Positions 24,601 to 39,100 of a stretch of 64,000 bases of DNA are shown piece by piece (position 1 is the stretch's first letter; each line of letters begins with the position of its first letter). The translations under genes and the position numbers were made by a program. The DNA comes from Apoda limacodes (taxonomy: Eukaryota; Arthropoda; Insecta; Lepidoptera; Limacodidae), in contig OX291546.1 in the NCBI GenBank assembly GCA_946406115.1, positions 17,477,019 through 17,541,018 on the forward strand, given 5' to 3'. The notes below the pieces were generated by a model. It was not told the origin of the DNA. It worked only from the letters and a program-made list of their open reading frames with translations, and searched no databases.

Positions 24601-27600
24601 AGTCAATCACCAGTTTGTAACTTTCTGTTGTATTTACCATAACACGCAGGAAGTTTTTATTTACTATCCCTTACTTGAATTCTGTGGGGCAAATCAGTGA
24701 TTCAATTAATATTCAATGAATTAAAAATTAATAGTTGCTGAGTGTATTTAAAATTATGGCTCAAATACTTCAAGCAGCCATATCATCTGGTCACCATGTA
24801 AATTTTTGATATACTTTCTCTCTTAATCTTAAATGGCCTTGCGAATAGAAGCAGAGGCATTGATATGAGAACCTTTATTTAGTGCTCACCTGCATATGTT
24901 TTTGCTGTTCAATTTAATAATTTTTTTCTGTTTTCAGTTACAAATGGTGGGCTATGACATATCTTGGGCTATATTTAACATAATAGAAGTAATGAGCTCC
25001 ACTAAATTTACTTACAAGCGCATTGGGTACTTAGCAGCAAGTCAATCATTTCATGCAGACTCAGAGTTGCTTATGCTAACTACAAATATGATCCGTAAAG
25101 ACCTTAATGCTCAGAACCAATATGAAGCAGGACTGGCATTGAGTGGTCTTAGCTGTTTCATTTCACATGATTTAGCCAGGGATTTGGCTAATGACATAAT
25201 GACATTGGTTAGTATTATAAACATTATTATAGCTCTATTGCTATAGCCTACTGTTGGAAAATGTCCATAAAATCTTGCACTTCTCCAACCCAGCTCCCTT
25301 TCTCCCCCTTCTCTACCCTCTCTCTTCATTTCAAAAACACATAAAAAGTACAATCTTTGTGGAAACTACACACGCTCTATCTATTTTTGGACTCCCTCCC
25401 AGCCACCAACTAAGCTATGGCCAGCTGCTGTGCAGAGGATGTGGGCTGGATTGCCATGCTAGACAAACATTTATGTAATGTTTTATGTAAGTCAGGGTGT
25501 ATAAATCTTAATATATATAAATCTTGTGTCACAATGTTTGTCCTCAATGGACTCCTAAACTACTGAACCGATTTTGATCAAACTTCGTAAATATCTGTTA
25601 TTTGATCCAACTTAAAAGATAGGATAGTTTTTATCTCGATATGTCAAGTGCGAGCCGGACTCGGGCACTATAGGTAAAAACCAACTTTCGCCGGGTACAG
25701 AGGGACGGCAGCGGAACAACGTTCGCCGGGACAGCTAGTGTATGATATGTATGGATTTACAAAAAAAAAAAAGTAATTTATATGTATTTGTATCCGTTGT
25801 CAGGTACCCATAACACAAGCTTCGCTTACTTTGAGGCCAAAGGGAGCTTTGTGTAACATCCAAAAGAAAAAAAATTACCACATTTTTATTAACTGGCTTT
25901 CTTGTTTATTTGTCTGTCTGCTACAAATCTCAAGACTTGAAACTTTACTCTAAATAACAAATTGCTATATTATTTCAAATCTGTTACATACACAATTGTT
26001 TTTATAGTTAAACAAATAAATAAATCCAAGACTAAAAAGTACAAAAAAATTTTTTTATATACCACATTTTTATAAATGGACTAAAAAGAAGAATATAATC
26101 TTGTCTAAACATAAATATGAGACTCATCAAAACTAAATCACATGCGTCATCAAAATTACATACCCTTCACATTTATATCTAGGAAAGATCATTTTCTACT
26201 TTTTAGTCCATCTATAGATATGTGCTGTAGTGTATTCTAGAGAGATACATATAAATGTATATCTATGTTCAATTTTTTTAGGGTTATACTAATTCAAAAT
26301 GACCACCCAAGTCACCAGTTTCATAGAAATCGAATTATATGATGATATGTAGATTAACAATATTGATTTTGATTATTTGGCTTAATTTTTATATATTTTC
26401 TTATAGATGAGCTCAACTAAACCATATTTAAGAATGAAGGCTGTACTTATGATGTATAAGGTATTTTTAAGGTATCCTGAGGCACTAAGGCCGGCATTCC
26501 CAAAATTAAAAGAAAAATTAGAGGATCCAGACCCAGGTCCGTTTATTTATGTTTATTTATTTTTGTGTGGTTTTATCATTCCTTTTTATAGATTTCGAGA
26601 GTCGAAAAAGGTACCCTTTTACGTAGTTTTGCGATCTTTGCCTGTCCGTCCATCCGTCCGATTTCAAAATCCCGTTTTTGAAATATCTAAAGTAGCCATT
26701 TAAGGTGGGTTGGTTTTTGTTATAGATATAGATATCACTAACAACAAATTGTCTACAAAATCAGAAAAAAATATAGTATGTATGTATATCTTCATGGTTT
26801 TTTATTCCCAGGAAGGGGTCAGCAGCGCCTGTACATACACACCCACACTCTTTAGTCCTGCGTGACTATAGGGTGAGCCTATCGCCAAAACTGCTTCTGA
26901 TGTAGTTACAACATGACTTACAAGAGTAAAATAGTTTCTGAGATATAATTGATCAAGTTAAGCTTATTTTCGATCCAAACAACGTAGTATAGACTCCGAA
27001 ACTGTAAACATTTTCTTGACTGGTTTTTCTTTCTTCTAGGTTTACTTCAGTACTATAATTTTTAACTCTGTCTGTAATATCTCTTTGTCTAAATCAAGAT
27101 CAGGTTAACAATCTTCTGTCTTTCATTGGTAAAACAGTAAAAAATAACATAAATTACTTCGATCCTGGCATAACTTAATCGCCTCATACGTAAAAAAAAA
27201 AAAATTAAACTGTACAAAACCATAACTATAAAGTGTCTTTTTTGGAACACTCACACACACACACACACACACTCATCGTGTTCGAACTATTTGATCTGTG
27301 TGTATATGTTCATTCACTTGTGTAATTTCTATGACATGTATGTATATCTATGTATATAAATATAGATATATATATGTGTATGTATTATGTATGTGGGAAT
27401 CTACTATATGTATTTGTGTATGTATCTTTCCTTGTAACGTTTTTCTCTTATATTAAGTTCTAAATTGTATTTGCCTAAGCCCAGACGGCTACTATTGGTT
27501 ACAAATACTCAAAGGTTTACTGGAAGAGATCCCATATAGGGATAAACCCGTCTTCTGTGAAATTTATTAATTTAAAAACTTTATGGCACAAAACTAGAAT

Positions 27601-30600
27601 AAAGGGCGGACTTAATGCCTGATGGCATAATCTTTTAGTCTCCTATTTTCATATTTATATATATTTTTTATAATTGTCATAGTTTTAATTTTTTGAAGTG
27701 AACTTTTATAACTTTTATGTAAAGTGTATAAGGACAAACAAACACATAATTATATTTCCTATGTTGAAACGAATACTTCAATTACAGGGGTGCAGTCGGC
27801 TGCGGTAAATGTAGTTTGTGAATTGGCTAGAAAGAACCCCAAAAACTATTTATCTCTAGCACCAGTGTTCTTCAAACTAATGACAACATCTACTAACAAT
27901 TGGATGCTGATAAAAATTATAAAATTGGTTAGTATGTTATCTGTGCTTGTACCCACTGGTAAACTGTGATAGATAAGAACCCACAACTATGTATTCTAGA
28001 TACGTTCTTGACGCCCGTTAACTGTTGTATCTAAACTCAGCACAAATAATGCTGGGAATATTAAAGTAAATTTAAACTGGCTTAGTATATTGTCAAATGC
28101 CATAGTTAAAATGTATACAGGGTATTTTTTAAATATCTGCAACATATCACAGACTAAATACAGTTTTTTTTCATTAATACAGTTAGTCATCGCGTTTGAT
28201 TTTAAAGAAAACGCTGACAATGTCTAGACATGCATGACTTGACAGACAGCTCCCGAATGGCCATATATGAAGATATGGGCTAGTTGTGATGCTGCTGTAC
28301 AATGTACAATGGCCATTAAATAATAAGATTAAAAGATTGATATGATTTGTTTAAAATTATGCAGGTTTTTGTTGTTTTGAACAAATTTAACATTAATTTT
28401 GTTTTAGACAAAAAATTGTTATTTTTTAATGAAGGGAATTTTATTTGATAAGTTAGAGTGATAATTCCGGATCTCGGCGTTGTTCACGTGTTTTACGTGC
28501 CAACTATATTAACGCAATGAATGTTGAGGCTGTGACAAACGTCTAGAGATGTCTGTAAAAGTGATGTGAAACAGATGTCAAGATCCACATTATTTATAAC
28601 TTTTGAATTATCATCAGCAAAAAGTATAATTGAAAAGTGGATGTCTGCATTATTAGGTGTTAAAAATATTAGCATTTATATATGCATTTTGACATTTGAA
28701 TTCGCAGATGTATCTACAGATGTTTTCAGAATTTTAACATCTGCATCTATAGATGTTAAAGATTAAATGTCTGCATTTGTAATAATCTTAAAATATTCAC
28801 ATCCGCATTTGTATCTGCTAATATCTTAAATATTGGCATCTAAAACAACTTTACTACTAATTAAATAGCCAATACTTATTTTATTATATACCTAGCTACA
28901 TGTAAAATTATATCTAATGATCGGGAGGTTTATATATTGCCTAATATGTAGTCCTAAGAGATCTTAATAAAACTACTTAACAAAACAAATTATTTAAAAA
29001 TATAGCCGTCGCACATAGAACATTAAAAATGAAATATTACTGGTACTGTCAGAAATCAGTGCTTAAGTTCAAAAGCAATCCATATTTATGTAATAACAAA
29101 TTAAGAAATTAATGTCTATTAGCTGACAGATACAATCGAATGAAATATTATTAGTTTTTTAACCGTTTATTTCTCAAGAAAATTCGTTTAAAACTACAGC
29201 CAGTTGTTAATATATAAATATTTTCAGTTATAAATGTGTGTGATGATTAAAAGAAATTGTAATTTAATATTTTGTTTTGTCATAAAACATTTGTACCACT
29301 TGTATCAAAATGGTCCAGAATAAATATTATGTACAGTGTTTTGACATTTAGTAACTCTTTATTGTTCTTATAATTGAAACTACGATCAGCAGAAAGAGAA
29401 AAATCAGGCTATTCTAATTCTATATATAACTCATATTTGCAAATTTGGTGGATCGGCAAGTTTGTCGTTCCAACGTCTATATCCGATCCGATCCGTAATA
29501 AAATGGACACCTATTAAACTATTTATCACGCAAACATACTAAGCCTGGCAATTCAGTTAGCGACTGGCAATAGGTAATCCTAGTAATAATAAAATCAGAA
29601 TTTTATAAAGCACCCATATTCAAAGTGCGTTTGGCGAAGTTCTAGATTTTATGGGAGGCACCTATAAGGGTACTATCGTAAAAATATCAAGCTAGAACTT
29701 AGAACCATGAAATTTTTGGTCAAAACTTAAAAAGCAAGCAGTTTTATATACCTTCCATTGAATAAAACAATTTCATGACCTTTGTGCAATACAGTGTTAT
29801 CTTAATTATTTTTTTGTATTGTAGCTATTTTTCCATAGGGTTCCATTGTTAAAAAAGTTTGAGAACCGCTGGTATAAAAATAATATTTCCCACCACTATA
29901 TGTCACTAACTTCCCACTCATTACTTACAAATAAGATATAATAATTAATTAGCTATCTTTCATACTATGTCAGGTATTGCCGAGCATATACAAAAAAGTA
30001 ATCATTATTGTAATTCTAAGCAATTTTCCATGTAAATTTCACAGTTTGGTTTAATGACACAATACGAGCCAGATATTGGAAGAAAAATTACTAAGAGTCT
30101 CATAGATCTCATTTGCAGGTACACTACTAATTGAAAAATGTTATGACTGGTTAAAAAGGCTATGTTTTGTTATCTTAGGTCATTAGTGATCAACTATACA
30201 TAATATGTTCTGGATTAATATTGGTTAATCATTAAACTATACCGGGTATCATTGATGAAAAAATATTCTAAAAATATTTATAATAAAGATGTGAAATTTC
30301 TTGCGATTTCTTACTGTATTGAATTCCTGCAAAGTAGATGAAAAAAAGCTACGTTACTCCAGAGACACTTTATAAATAGAGTTCAAGCGATGGAGTCGTC
30401 ACCTGTCACGCAGGGCTCAATTGGTTGGTGAAAGAGGTGTTGCCCACATTATACTGGGAGTATGTATCTAGTCGCTGGTTATTGCCTTTTGCGGATTATT
30501 ATAACTAAACTTTAGCATAGCCTATACACTTCGAGTTCTGTAGTACGTCCTGCGCGATAGCCTGACAAAATTGGCCACAGTTTAGAAAAAGACAAAGTTA

Positions 30601-33146
30601 ACCTGTGGTATCTTTTCTCTTCGTCGGTCAGCGTGAACCAATGAGTCTTTTCTAGTCAGTGGTGGCCGAGGGGTTTAAATTTCACTTCACATCCCAAGTG
30701 GCGGAGGTTCGAACCCCGAGGTCCAATGAGTCTTTTCTTAATTTCTCATTTACACTGATTTATTTATTCACACCACTGGCTTTTCGGTGAAGGAAAACAT
30801 CGTGAGGAAACCTGCATACGTTAGGAAAAAAAAAAAAGACGTATGTGAAGTCCACAATCCGCACTATGGCCCAAATCACCCTCGCTTATGAGGGTTGGCC
30901 GTGCCCCAACTGTGGGGACGTATGAAGGCTGGCGAGTATCTTTTCTCTTAGATAAGACACCAGATTTTCGCTTCGTCTCTGTCGCACCTTTGCGACAATT
31001 TTCACATCTGGCTAAGAAATGCGCTGTCTACCTATATGAAGCATTTGAATCATTTTTTAAATCATATACATACCTATTGCTATTAAAGGGTTGCAGACGA
31101 TTTAATTACCCTTTTAAATATAATATATTGGGCGACAAAAAAATCGGCTTTCTTACAAATGGCACAATATTCTTTTAAGGATAAGTTTTCACTCACAAGA
31201 TAATTATACTATGCAACCAAAGGACTTAGAGATCCTTTACTATTTAATTGTATATAGTTATTAAATAAAATTGATTAAGTACATCAAAAATTGGTTTCTC
31301 GTTGTCAGTTGCCGGCTGTTTATAAATCCAAATTAATTATTAGTCCAAAACATATTTGCAAACAATAGCATAAGCTTAAATTCATACAAATACCTGATAA
31401 GCTTTTAATTTAGCTCATACACTTATTAATTTAGCTCATACACTCACATACACTTATTAATTAAATACTTTTAGTACATTCAAATAGGTATGGATATATT
31501 TTAAAACTTTAATTGGCACAATTCACATTAAGTATTTAGTTGCTACAAAACAACACTTCAGTATAATATTCCTCAAATATGTATACCCAAAAATTAAAAG
31601 AAAGAAATCATTGAAGAATTAATGTATCCTGATTAGTTATTGGCTGCTTTTATTTACCATAAGCTAGTCTTATGTAGATAAATGTGTTTGTTGCAGTTTG
31701 GTGCCTTAACCCCATTAGAGCCCCGTCTTGGCAAGAAACTAATAGAACCACTAACTAATTTAATACATAGGTGAGTCGGTAATTCTTTGTGGGGCGGGGT
31801 CATAGTTACAAAATTTATATATCTTTGTTACAAAGTAATTTGAATCATAAGTTGTGGTGAATAGGATTGAGATTCTATTGTCACATACTTGTTAAATGTT
31901 CTGCTTATGTTATGCACACCACTTGTTAAATATATAGCTCTATGGGGTAAAGGGAAAAATAAGCTTGTAATTTTTTTGCAGAATTCAAAGAAAATTAAAA
32001 TAAAAGGGCCTGCACTGCTTAGTTATTTTTTTTTTTTACTTAATAGTTCTTAACTACACTAATTTATATAAAATGTGTTATCGCACATCCCACCAGTATA
32101 TTATTTTGCTTTCTGTTGACTTATAGCATTAGGCTACGTGTAGTATTTGTTTTTTTTTTAATACACTGACAATCAAAAATAACCAGTTACTTACGTGTGT
32201 ATGTGTAAAATAATTTTTTTTTTTAATATACTAAGTGTTCCATGTTCTATCTTTATTGGTCTATGAAATATCGTCGTTTATGTGAGTGACTAGTTATTTT
32301 TGCTCGTCAGTGTATTAATCATAAATATTTAAGGCGACGGTGAGGCCTATGACGGAATGACTACGGGCGCGGGTGTCAAACATATGAAAACGGCAGTAGT
32401 GTGGCCGTTTTCATTTGCTTCGCCTTACTGACATATTTAATATAATGATTTCTGGAGGGAAATGGTCACATAAAATAAATATCTTTCCATAAATATACTA
32501 GACCGTTTTTGCTAAATAATCAGTTTTATCTTGAATTTTCCTGATATAACTATACAGTACTCTTCTAGTTCAAGTTTTTGTTTTATTCAAAGTTAATAAA
32601 ATAATAAGTAATTATAATAATTTAATGTTAATTAGGGAAATAGTGAATCATTTCTGAAAATGGTTTCATCTTACAAAAAGCTTAGAACCTCAAAACTTAT
32701 CCTATAAACGAAGTTATGCCCATGAAGTTTCATCTTACAAGACATTAGTTAAATTCCCATCATATATTAACAGGGTAAAAAAAAGGAAAAGCAATTTTAC
32801 TAGTTTTTATTTCATAAAAAATAAATTGGTTAAAAAAATATTTACAGAAGCTTCGTTCACAAAAGTTTGCTTAACTTTGCAAGAAACACTATTTTTTCTA
32901 AAATTTACTATCTTGTACTCTAATCTTAAGTTATGTTTTTTTTATTTAATGCATGTTATTTATGTATCTAGTACATCAGCAATGTCGCTGCTGTACGAAT
33001 GCATCAACACCGTGATTGCGGTGCTGATTAGCATAAGCAGCGGCATGCCCGGCCACGCCGCCTCCGTCCAACTCTGTGTCCAGAAACTGAGAATACTCAT
33101 AGAAGATAGTGATCAAAATTGTGAGTATATGAATTCAATCGTAATT

Positions 33147-33177
<31 letters not shown>

Positions 33178-36100
33178 TATGCGTAAGTGATTTTGAAGAT
33201 TAAGAAGTTATAAAAAGTTTTGTACAGCATATGTATTTGGTAATGACGTATTTTCTATGTAAGTAGAGTAGTCTTGTAGAGAATACGTCAACATCGTCTT
33301 AATGGTCAACGTTTTTTTGTCTTATTATTAAATTTCAGAACATCTGTTTATTGATAGCATATTGATATGGACATCCATACAAATGTTATAAATGTGAAAG
33401 TCTGTCATCTGTCAGTTTGTTTCTTTGTTTGTTATTCAATCACTCCGCAACGGAGTATCCAATAAGCTGAAATTTGGCATGGCGATAGTTGGAAAGACGG
33501 AGAAGGACATAGGCTTTTCACTTTTTATCCCGGAAAATTCAACAGTTTCCGCGGGAATAACTATCCTAATTCCCCTTTAACGAACTACAGCTACAGATAT
33601 CGCTTCCTATAGCAAACTTGTTTAAGTATAATCAAGAAGTTGCCGTAGGAATCCCATGCCGATAGCCTGATTTAGGGCGGAGCCGCTGGCTAAAGCTATT
33701 AAAATATATATTTACAAAAGGTTAAATATGGGAACATTGTTGGCAGTGAAGTATCTGGGTCTGCTAGCGATGTCACGGATACTCAAGTCTCATCCTAAGT
33801 CAGTTCAGGCCCACAAGGACCTGGTGTTGACGTGTCTCGACGACAAGGACGAGTCTATACGGTTGCGAGCGCTCGGACTACTTTATGGAATGGTATGTCC
33901 TAATAAACCTTAAATTCTTGGCAGTCACAGGAACATTGCACCAAAAAAACTCCTAGTAAACGGTATAGATGGCGCATATAATGCAATTGTAATTACTATA
34001 ATGTACAGTAACTTATAAGGCATTCCATCTGACTACTTTTTAGCAGAAATTGTTAGAGGTTTGCGTTTCATGCTTTTAGTAGCAAAATTTAATATTGACT
34101 TTTAGCATTTCGTCTAAGCAACTTTGCTACGAAATGTTTCTACCAAAAACCCATCTCGTGAGGTGGTTATTTTCCGCTTCTCTTTGACAGCTGTCAAATG
34201 TTAAAGTGAATCCTTTGAGAAAAATAGTTATAACGATGTTTTTTTTTTAAAAGAAAAGTTTATTTTGGCATAATGAACTCTATATCTTTGTTATTATCTT
34301 TAAAAAAATCAAAATAAAATACTCAAAAATACTATTGACGCGAAACGCGTTTTGTTTTAACAATAATAGCGTCGCTAAAATTATCAAATGCGATTAGACG
34401 GAACGAGTAGCTGGGCTAAAATGAGGTTTTACTATAATTGCAACACGGCTCAGAAGGGACGCCCTATTTGTTTACTTTACAATTTTGTTGTTTAAATAAA
34501 TATTTGTACCATGTGTGGCAACTTTTTACTCTAATTTTGATTACATCAAAAATTAATACATTTTAACATCGCTAAAAAGTAAATAACAAGCCCCAATATA
34601 AGAAAGGAACTAGATAGCGATCTATTTGCTTATATATCATATTAGTTATATGCCAATAATCATATGTACTTGTGTGTCTGCAGTTTTAAAACCAGTTACG
34701 AACGTGTTCCGTTACATTTTCCCCTTAAATCCTTCCATAGAGTTGAATTAAAATTATAGTAAGTACAAGGAGTGTTAAAAATACACCTTTAAATTATCAT
34801 TTAACTTTTTTTATATAATTATATATTGTGACATAAGATGAATACATACTTACACGTGTAATGTGTAAATTTTACTCTTAACGCCAGGGAAAGTGAAAAT
34901 TACATTCGAATAAGATCACAGGAAAGACATCGATTCTGGATTGCTATTAAATTAAAAAAAAAACATTTCTGATCAGAAAAGGCTCCAGTAAAATCCTGTA
35001 CTTTTTTATTTGCATGGCCTTTTGTTCTTATCAAAAAAACAATCTAATTGTAATAAACAAAGGGCACAATCCTATTTCGTCCAATTGAAAGCACATCATT
35101 CTTTATTTTTTAATATGTCTAACTGGCCAATAATACCCAAGCGCTAGCACAGCCGCCGCAGCGCTGGATTAAAAAATTTCTCTTTGTTTTCTCTATAAAA
35201 GTCTGTTCTCTTTTCCCTGCGTTGGCCGTGAGGCCATCAGTGGATTCGTATTATTGACGGATTCACCTTGAGTTCGGCATTCAAATTTTACTATTCCAGC
35301 AAAGGCTTACAGCTGCAAGGTCTAGACAGTAATGTACTATTATTCGTTCCCAGGTATCAAAGAAGAATTTGATGGAAATAGTAAAAAAGTTGATGGTACA
35401 CATGGAACGTGCGGAGGGTACGCTGTACAGAGACGAACTGCTGACGCGTATGATCGAGATCTGCTCACAAAATAACTACCAGTACGTGGTCGACTTCGAG
35501 TGGTACGTCACTGTGCTAGCGGAACTCACTGAAATGGAGACCAGTTCGAAACATGGTAATTCAAACATTTACAAAAAAAGAGAGAAAAAGTGTATCCACT
35601 GTCCGGTATCTATATCCTTAACTTAAGTTTGTGTCCATAGGGCGCTGGCTAATTTGGGCAAAAGAATATATTATATTATTTTCGTACCAGGATGTATACT
35701 AGCAACCCAGCTGACTGAGGTTGGCGCGCGCGTGGCGGACGTGCGAGAGTTTGCGGCCCGCGAGTGCGCCGCGCTGGCGTCGCGCGCCGCCGTGCACTCG
35801 CCCGGCCCGGCCTCGCGAGAAGTGCTGTACGCAGCCGCCTACGTACTCGCCGAGTACTGCACGTTAGTATCAACATATATACAAATGATTGATATCAAAT
35901 TCCGAAAGTCCGAAATTTTGTCAGCTATCCTTTATTTTGGAGTTAATGTTTTATCTGTAAATGTTTTTAGCATAACTAATCATGAATATTCTTCAAAACT
36001 ATTGTTCAAAATAAAAAAATACAATGAATTCTTTTTAGCTATTTTTTAAATAACTAAGACAACGATGTAGTGAAACTTTCTGTATTTCAATAAAATATGA

Positions 36101-39100
36101 CAATGACTTCGGATGAGTTAAGTTAGTTTGGTAGTTCTGACCATATAGCATATAATACCCAGGACAAGCTAAACTTAGGGGACCATATTTTGGACTTTTA
36201 CCGCTCTTTGATCTTTTTATTCTACATTGATGTCTTCATAATCATAAAATGAATATAAAATAGCACTATATAAAACTATCTATTAGTCCTCTTATTATTA
36301 CTCTACGACATGGTTTACTACTATCCCCCTTATACAACCAAAAGCTGCGTACTGCCATAACTATGAGGCCAGCTTCTTATAATTATTTTACACAATAGCT
36401 GACTTAATGTTGTTTTACTAGTGAGGAGCACGTAATGCGCGAGTCTATATCGCCGCTGCTGGTATGTGCCGGTGCGGGCGGGGCTCACATGCGGGCGCGA
36501 GCCGTCTGCGTGCACGCCGCACTGAAACTGGCTGCCAAGCTGCTGCGTATATACGAGCTGAGGGGGGACGTGCGGTCAGCGCTCGCGGTACGTGCACCGC
36601 AAACATATATAGTCGGGGTCTTAGGCGAGAATCGTTTGAGGTCCGCCCGTTGGTGCTGAGTCGAGCGGTAGGCGGCCAACTTAGGAAGCGGTGGAGGGGG
36701 GATGACTGTTTTTAATATCAATATGATATTGGACTTAGGAAAATTGTGAGGTAGAAAAAACCAAACGTCAATTGGCCAATTCATAATTGTCATTAATAAA
36801 AAAAAAATTAAACCTGTATCTAATACAATCTAAACTGTTTTCTCCAATTTTCGTAACGAGGGGAAAGCTGTTTTTTAACTATTAAATGTTTCTGACAGAC
36901 AAACGGTGACGGCGAGAGGCACATAGGCTTGGGTTTTTAAATATATCGGATAATTCGACACCACGATAAGACATTTTTTGTGTTAATTTTAGTTGCTAAT
37001 ATGTGCTGCTGTCATAAAGACGCAAAGTAATGATTCAAATGTAAAATACAAGTAAAAAATATATTTCTATATTTCTATACATGTATATATCTTTGCCTGT
37101 GTGCGGCGCGTTTTCGCCGTCGCCGCAAGTAAATGAATAAATTTGCGCTTTTAAAGTTTTCCAACCTTGTTTTTATAGGTTTTGAATGAAACAATATCAG
37201 GATTACAGCCTTTACTATGTAGCGAAGACATGGAAGTGCAGGAGCGTGCACATAACGCGGCAGCTCTGCTTAGAGTTGTGCTACGTGCGGTGGAGCAGCG
37301 TGATGAGCCAGCGCTAGAAACGCTCGTGCTACACGAACAGAGGTATATAGTACTTAGACAGAAATAGTTTCATCCATGAATCCTTACCAGCCTCATACTT
37401 ACCTCATCTTAGTCAGGCTATATCGAGTAAGTCTTCTTTCGGACATAATGTCCGGTCAAGGCTAATAGAGCGCTAGATTAGTCTTAACCTGTTACACTTA
37501 CGTACTGCTGTAATTCTTTGTATCTGCACGATATTTAGATGATGGAAGGAATCATAACGGTGCGTTAGGTGTGACAGACGAAGAATCTAGCGCTTTCTTA
37601 CTCTATTAGCATAATAATCTACTAATTAATCTAAAACTAATTTTCAACCCTACCTTACCATTACCAGCTGCCTATTGCCTATATAGTGTAGGGAATAGCT
37701 TTCCGATAACTAAAAGGATAGTATTACACTAGTTTACAAGATTTTTATTCATAATATTTTGAGGGTAGAATAATAATATTCAGTGGTTATGTCTAATTTA
37801 TTTTTTGAACAAAAAAATAATAATTTGCAAACTAAAGCACGGATGCTAAGCAGGAAGAATTTCGTTCAATGACCGGTCACTACTTGTCTCTGTTGCACGC
37901 GCATTATTATTTGCCGTTGCGCTCCTCTATGACAGCGGTCATGGTTGGGCACAATCTAGAGCTGCCAATTACACTGTAAATAGAAGGCAATATTTAGTTC
38001 AAATGAAAGTGTTTCGGTCAGTAGTCTACCTCTTCGTGTAGCCTGTTTCTTTATGCAATTCAAGTATGAAAAGGTGTTTCAAATATTTTCTGCTTTTATT
38101 CGTCCTAGTAAATATTGTTTTGATATAAACAGTAACGGCGTAGCGACAGAATCGGAGGAAGTGGACACCTTGGAGACCAAGGCGCCGTTCAGCGGCGGAC
38201 TGATAGAAGAGCTGGCTGATCTCTTCGATGGCGAACTAAAACCAGTCGCGGCCAAAGCGCAAAAGAAAGTCCCCATTCCAGCTGAGTAAGTAGAAATATA
38301 CATTCCTCAAGCCGAAACTATTGAGTAGTGTTAACAGTTTAGTGTCACTATGCAATTCAATAAGTTATTATCCTTTTACTAGTGCATAAAAGCGTAGTTT
38401 TGTAGTATAGTGTTAGTATACCTTTGCAGCCCAGTTGGGTCAGTGTTATATAATAAGTAGGTACGGATAAATTTCAATACCAGCCAGTCAGTGAATAATA
38501 GTTAAACAGTTAAATCGTGCGTTACGATATATCTGCAAGTGTAAACGCCAAAGAGCTAAAAAAGCTATCTATAGAAATCTATACATTTCATACCCTTATA
38601 TCGGTTTGTCGGTATCGAAGACGGTGTTATCGGTATGTAGAATAAAATTAATTACGCTCATATGTGTCGCTGGTTAAATATCCTTATCGTTGTAGGTCAG
38701 TGAAAACATCAATGAAATCTAACCCAAACTAGTATATATTTTTAAAAGTGTTTATTTTTTAGTGACGCGGTGTAACCAATTGAGTTGATTTTTGGAACAG
38801 AGATTGTTAAGAGTTCCACCAGGAGCAACTATAACCGAATTCCATATAAACAAGCTAACTATAGCTTGCTATACTTAAAACAAACTTCCTTACTAAAATC
38901 ATGGAGTTGCCATAGAGATGCTGATAATCGAATTTATATTATTAAATGTTTTGTTTGTCGTAGCCTGGATCTGAGCACATGGCTGTCCCGGGACCGGTGG
39001 TCGTCGGACAGTTCCAGTTCGGAGTCTGATGAGGAGGGGGGAGCGCCCGTGTTCGCGGCGCCGCCCCCCGACCCGCGACCCACCGCTCAGTTCACGCCCG

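Noticed and set aside
28493..28766. Frames on both strands near 28500-28770
   Set aside because: They are produced by loosely repeated 'acatctgca…agatgtt' units and have no conserved content.
36464..36793. Overlapping frames around AP3D1 exon 36422-36587, including a 102-residue antisense one
   Set aside because: They are shadows of the GC-rich AP3D1 exon and its intron; the plus-strand exon with correct phases explains the region.
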